DNA of 64,000 nt from contig JAJNNQ010000075.1 in the NCBI GenBank assembly GCA_027886175.1, positions 56,791,001 to 56,855,000 of the forward strand, written 5' to 3'. Positions 60,640-64,000 of this stretch are shown here, one piece after another. The notes below the pieces were generated by a model that was not told the origin of the DNA, made no database searches, and saw only the letters and a list, made by a program, of their open reading frames with translations. Numbering within the stretch: the first letter of the stretch is position 1; the number at the start of each line of letters is the position of its first letter. The position numbers were made by a program, and so were the translations under genes. This DNA is from Phylloscopus collybita. Taxonomy: Eukaryota; Chordata; Aves; Passeriformes; Phylloscopidae.

Positions 60640-61140
60640 GAGGAAAGTCAAGATTCAGCTGGAATTTAAACTTGCAAGGGACAATATGGGCAACAAGACA
60701 ACCTTCTACCATTACATTATTTCAAACATCTAAGGAAAATGGAAGCCCATTGCTCAGGGAGGATGGTGATTTAGTGGCTGTGGACACAGGCTAGATTGAG
60801 GTACACAGCGCCTTCCTTGCTGAGCTTTTGCAGACAAGATCTCACAGGTACCTGTGACCAGAGGCAGAATTCAAGGAGGATGACCAGATGTGGATGATAA
60901 TTGTATCAGGTGTTACAGGAAGGATTTCATCCCATGCAAGACCCCCATGGTTATCTCCAAGAAGTATGGCCAATGTATTTACAAGGTCTCAGTCCATCAT
61001 CTTCAAAAGGTTTTGAAGATCGGAGAGGCCACCAACAAATGAGTGGCTACAGGCAAATCCTGTATCCACTCTCAAAATGGCACAAGAGGGTGATTCAGGA
61101 AAAAAGAGTTTCATCGGTCTCATTGTAGTCCTTCGGAAAA
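60640..61140 (+). pseudogene. GC-richer tract, possible processed pseudogene, unidentified
   Basis: The tract is richer in G and C and in codon-like texture than its flanks. On the + strand a frame interrupted by stops reads, from about 60888, DDNCIRCYRKDF-IPCK and then YGQCIYKVSVHHLQ, before a stop near 61039. I cannot match it to a known protein and see no poly(A) tail. It may be a retrocopy remnant, an unknown repeat, or chance. Confidence 0.22.
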
Positions 61141-62559
61141 TCTCAGAGCGATTATCATTCAGACATCATTCTTGTTATTCAGCAAGAAACAAAATGTCTT
61201 GGAAGGGTTGTTCTTAAAGAGCAATTATAATAGCACTAAAAGTTATTTGGTTCCCACATAAATGACAGATTACTTTCCCATAGCTGTCATTGGCACACGA
61301 AGGATGACACCAAAATAAAATTTTCAATAATTTTGCTTATAAACATGAAAGATGTTTGCATTTTTTGGTGCCACAAACATCTTACTAGTCACCTGCTTCA
61401 TTAGAGAGCAGCAGATGGATTCACCCCTTGGGAGGTCCTTCACTCTTAAAATAACCACTGAAATTTTTCAAGGAATTTTTTTTTAGCCCAAACGCAATTC
61501 CAAAATTTTTGATTATGCAAATAAATAAAATTATAAATTCCTCTGCTTTCTTTAAATGAATAAATAAATAATTTTGTTTTACTTTCAATGTAACCTGAAC
61601 TTTGTGCATAACAAATAGGCAAAATAAAGTCTGAATATTTGATTTAGTCAACTGGGTTTTTTCCAGCTAAGGCTTTTTGTGCTTTCATGTTTGTTTTTAT
61701 CCACAGTGTAAAAAATTTGATTTAAACAACAGCTTTATTTTTTTCTTATAAGAAGCTTTGTTTCTGCTTATGTTGTAATTTTTGGTAAAATTTTAAAAGA
61801 TTTTTTTAAATTTACAGGTTAAGCTTAACACTCCTTAACTTTTCTTCTCATGAACTACAGCATTCTTTCTCATCAGATTAAAATAAAAAAATCAATGTCC
61901 TTTTTTCAACAGTTGTAACAAAATAAAACAAGAAATGCTTGCTGCAAAAAAGGCTGAAAATATATGAAAAGTAAAAGTAACAAAGACTCTTCTATCAGTT
62001 TCATTTTTTCAATGCCCTTGAAGAGTTTATTTCATTCATTGGCTTTACACTTGATCAATGCATCAAAACTAAACATCATTAATGTACTATGACAGTTAAT
62101 TCCACACCACTTTGTCTTTCCTCCCTTGACCTTACCAAAGCTTCTGGCTTCTTCTCTGATGTTCAAATGTGCAAGAAAATATATCAGTGTATAACAGAAC
62201 AGGCAAGGTTTCATGCAGACACTCCTACAGCTATCCTGCTTGCAGCTCAGAGATTACTCTGTTTTGCCTGCTCTCTCTGTATTCCTGCTTGCTTCATTAA
62301 TGACAGCGAACAGTTGCCACATTCTCTGTAAAACAGCTTTCACATGGATGGAACAATAGAGCTTTAACCACCGATAAATAACTTCAGAGATTAAACCAAG
62401 CTGCTAGTAGCATAAGCCCATTGAACAAGTCGATAGCAAGAATATAATGAGATTTTGTGTAACAGTTATAGGTCAGAGAATGACAGCCATGAGAATAATT
62501 TTAAAACCATGAGAGTTGAAGTAATAGCTTTTCTTGGATGGGAGAAAATCATTTGGTGT
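61141..62559. other. AT-rich non-coding DNA, no gene seen
   Basis: Short frames only. A small (ATAA)n run lies at 61557-61571. 62090-62340 is less AT-rich with an 80-codon + frame, not recognised. Confidence 0.65.
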
Positions 62560-63070
62560 TTTATAAGGCAGTAACAGCATTTTAACACCGATTTACAAGC
62601 ATTTGATGTGTCCTGCATATTTTCCAAATTAATTGAATTTATAATGCCAAATTATAGCACAAATTTAATTTAAAACTGTTGTAAGAAAAGACAGAGAGCT
62701 AAGAAATTATTAAGCACATGAGAATAGTACTGACTGGACAGTTTCACACCATGTCAGATTTTTAATATTGGGCTGAGACCCCAAGAATTAAGATACCTGC
62801 AATTCATCAGTGACAAAACTAAATAAGAAGATAGGTACCAGCTGCTTTCTGATCAGAGAGAAAAAAACTGTTTCACTAGCAGAGCTGCAGTAAGCAACTT
62901 GCTCTTCAGATTTGAGAGCTGTGACAAAGAAAAGCTCTCCAAGCAGGAGAGCTCACTGCTATTAACCTGGTTGGCCTGGAACAAGCAGGAACTGATAAGC
63001 CACTGATAAAAAATGTCAAGCTGCTCCAGTCAGGGGAGGTAAATCAATTGCAATGATTATACAGAAATCA
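62560..63070. promoter_or_regulatory. Candidate conserved non-coding element
   Basis: Complex, repeat-free sequence. One half is rich in homeodomain-type AATTA/TAAT cores (CCAAATTAATTGAATTTATA, CAAATTTAATTTAAAAC). The other half is GC-richer, with GAGAGCT palindromes and CCACTGATAA-type motifs. This two-part texture is common in deeply conserved vertebrate enhancers, but conservation is not testable here. Confidence 0.28.
62933..62953. repeat. Perfect 8-bp inverted repeat
   Basis: AGCTCTCC (62933-62940) and GGAGAGCT (62946-62953) surround the loop AAGCA, inside the possible conserved block. Confidence 0.8.
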
Positions 63071-63202
63071 TGTTTTGAACAATATCATGTTGTTTCATTG
63101 CATGCCTGTGATAATATGACTACAAGGAAAAGAAAATCAGTGAAGGCTGAGTAGATCTGAGAAGCATGGAATAAATCTCTAAAGAGTACACCTTAATTCT
63201 CA

Positions 63203-63240
63203 TCATTCTGTGGGCATCTAAAAGTGATGCCCACAGATGA
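63203..63240. repeat. Inverted repeat, 12-bp perfect stem extending to about 16 bp with one bulge
   Basis: TCTGTGGGCATC (63207-63218) and GATGCCCACAGA (63226-63237) are exact reverse complements around TAAAAGT. Allowing one bulged T, the stem extends to 63203 and 63240. No transposon ends surround it. Confidence 0.88.
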
Positions 63241-64000
63241 GTGAAAACTCACATAAAATGCAAATGTCTGACATTTTTCTGCATATAAGTTTTTCATTAG
63301 CTAATAGCATGGGCATTTTGTGAAGCATAAAAAGCAGGGGAAGAATATCTTTGGAATTAGTAGAAATTCAGTGTTCATATCTAATTGCTTCTCTGTTATT
63401 TGCAATCAAAAGTATGTTTAAGGCCACTAGATTGTAGGAAATTTTCCTGCTTCATTCCTCTCTCTGTTCTTTTGTGTTGCCCCCAAGTTATGTTTAGAGC
63501 ACCTTTCAGACACTGCATATCACTCAGGAGAGTTCCTCATTTCTCTTGGGAGGGTAAATCTTGCCAGCTCTTTTGGATCGACAAATAAAAAATAATTCCA
63601 TTGAGATATTCCATTTTCATTTAGTTTCTTATGGGAACTGGAGCCTCTCTGTGAAAGGGTTGCATTGATTGCATTAAAAAACCATATAATTCTGGAAAAA
63701 GGGTGTATCTGCTATGGGGCTCTTCTGTGATATAAAACAACCCATGTAAAAGGTTTTGACAGTTGGCCACAATTTAATTTGAGATTCCCACAGAATAACT
63801 TGCAGATATGCAAGTTATATTCTTTTCTTTAATGCTGCTCACTGAAAACTATGCTCTAAACACAAAGTACTGAATAATGTTACTATATATCTTTTGTGTT
63901 CAAAATTATTAGGAACTTTTAACAATTTGAGCTTTAAATTTGCTTTGATATAATTCCTCTGTTATAGAAAATGTGAATAATAATTCTTCACCTTATACGG
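63241..64000. other. AT-rich non-coding DNA, no gene seen
   Basis: Short frames only, no recognised repeats. The window ends without a feature crossing the edge that I can identify. Confidence 0.7.

Noticed and set aside
1..64000. tRNA, rRNA, CRISPR arrays and bacterial-type operons
   Set aside because: None was seen; base composition, CR1 elements and endogenous-retrovirus LTRs mark this as bird nuclear DNA.

Overview
This window looks like nuclear DNA from a bird, probably a songbird. It is AT-rich and spacious, with no convincing protein-coding exon, tRNA, rRNA or CRISPR array in 64 kb. The avian assignment rests on the transposons. There are several decayed CR1 LINE fragments, with readable reverse-transcriptase motifs and CR1-type 3' ends. 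There are also at least six solitary LTRs whose sequence matches bird endogenous-retrovirus LTRs as I know them. I cannot tell whether the window is a gene desert or the inside of a very large intron. No reading frame resembles a cellular gene that I can name.

Layout. 1-2648 is unique AT-rich DNA. 2649-3775 is a GC-rich solo LTR (family A, + strand). 3776-15647 is unique, with a perfect 13-bp hairpin (8491-8524) and a block that may be conserved non-coding DNA followed by a TATA-like site (12240-12572). A CR1 tail sits at 15648-15713. A second LTR family (B, + strand) occupies 18504-19087. 19088-30094 is unique, with a (CATC)n microsatellite at 20095 and a possible regulatory block near 27.7-28.1 kb. 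30095-30720 holds a GC-rich tract of unknown origin joined to a minus-strand CR1 3' end. 36.0-38.0 kb holds two G/T-rich tracts and a probable minus-strand LTR. A CR1 tail lies at 39812-39910.

The interval 41.6-52.1 kb is the densest in retroelements. It holds a minus-strand LTR (41616-42201), a minus-strand CR1 ORF2 piece (44316-44990), a short LTR (46636-46914), the second family A LTR (47192-48270), and two family C LTRs in opposite orientation (48993-49824 and 51484-52079). The last of these has a perfect 5-bp target-site duplication. Further on, CR1 sequence occurs in two blocks (55630-56467 and 58826-59370) that fall on neighbouring parts of one CR1, separated by about 2.36 kb of unrelated DNA. 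The final 3 kb carries another possible conserved non-coding block with two hairpins.

Function. No genes were found that act together. The content is a record of retrotransposon insertion, decay to solo LTRs, and microsatellite growth, plus a few stretches whose base composition and motif content suggest distal regulatory DNA. No new biological system is visible. The items most worth checking are the possible conserved blocks, the hairpins, the inverted LTR pair and the interrupted CR1.
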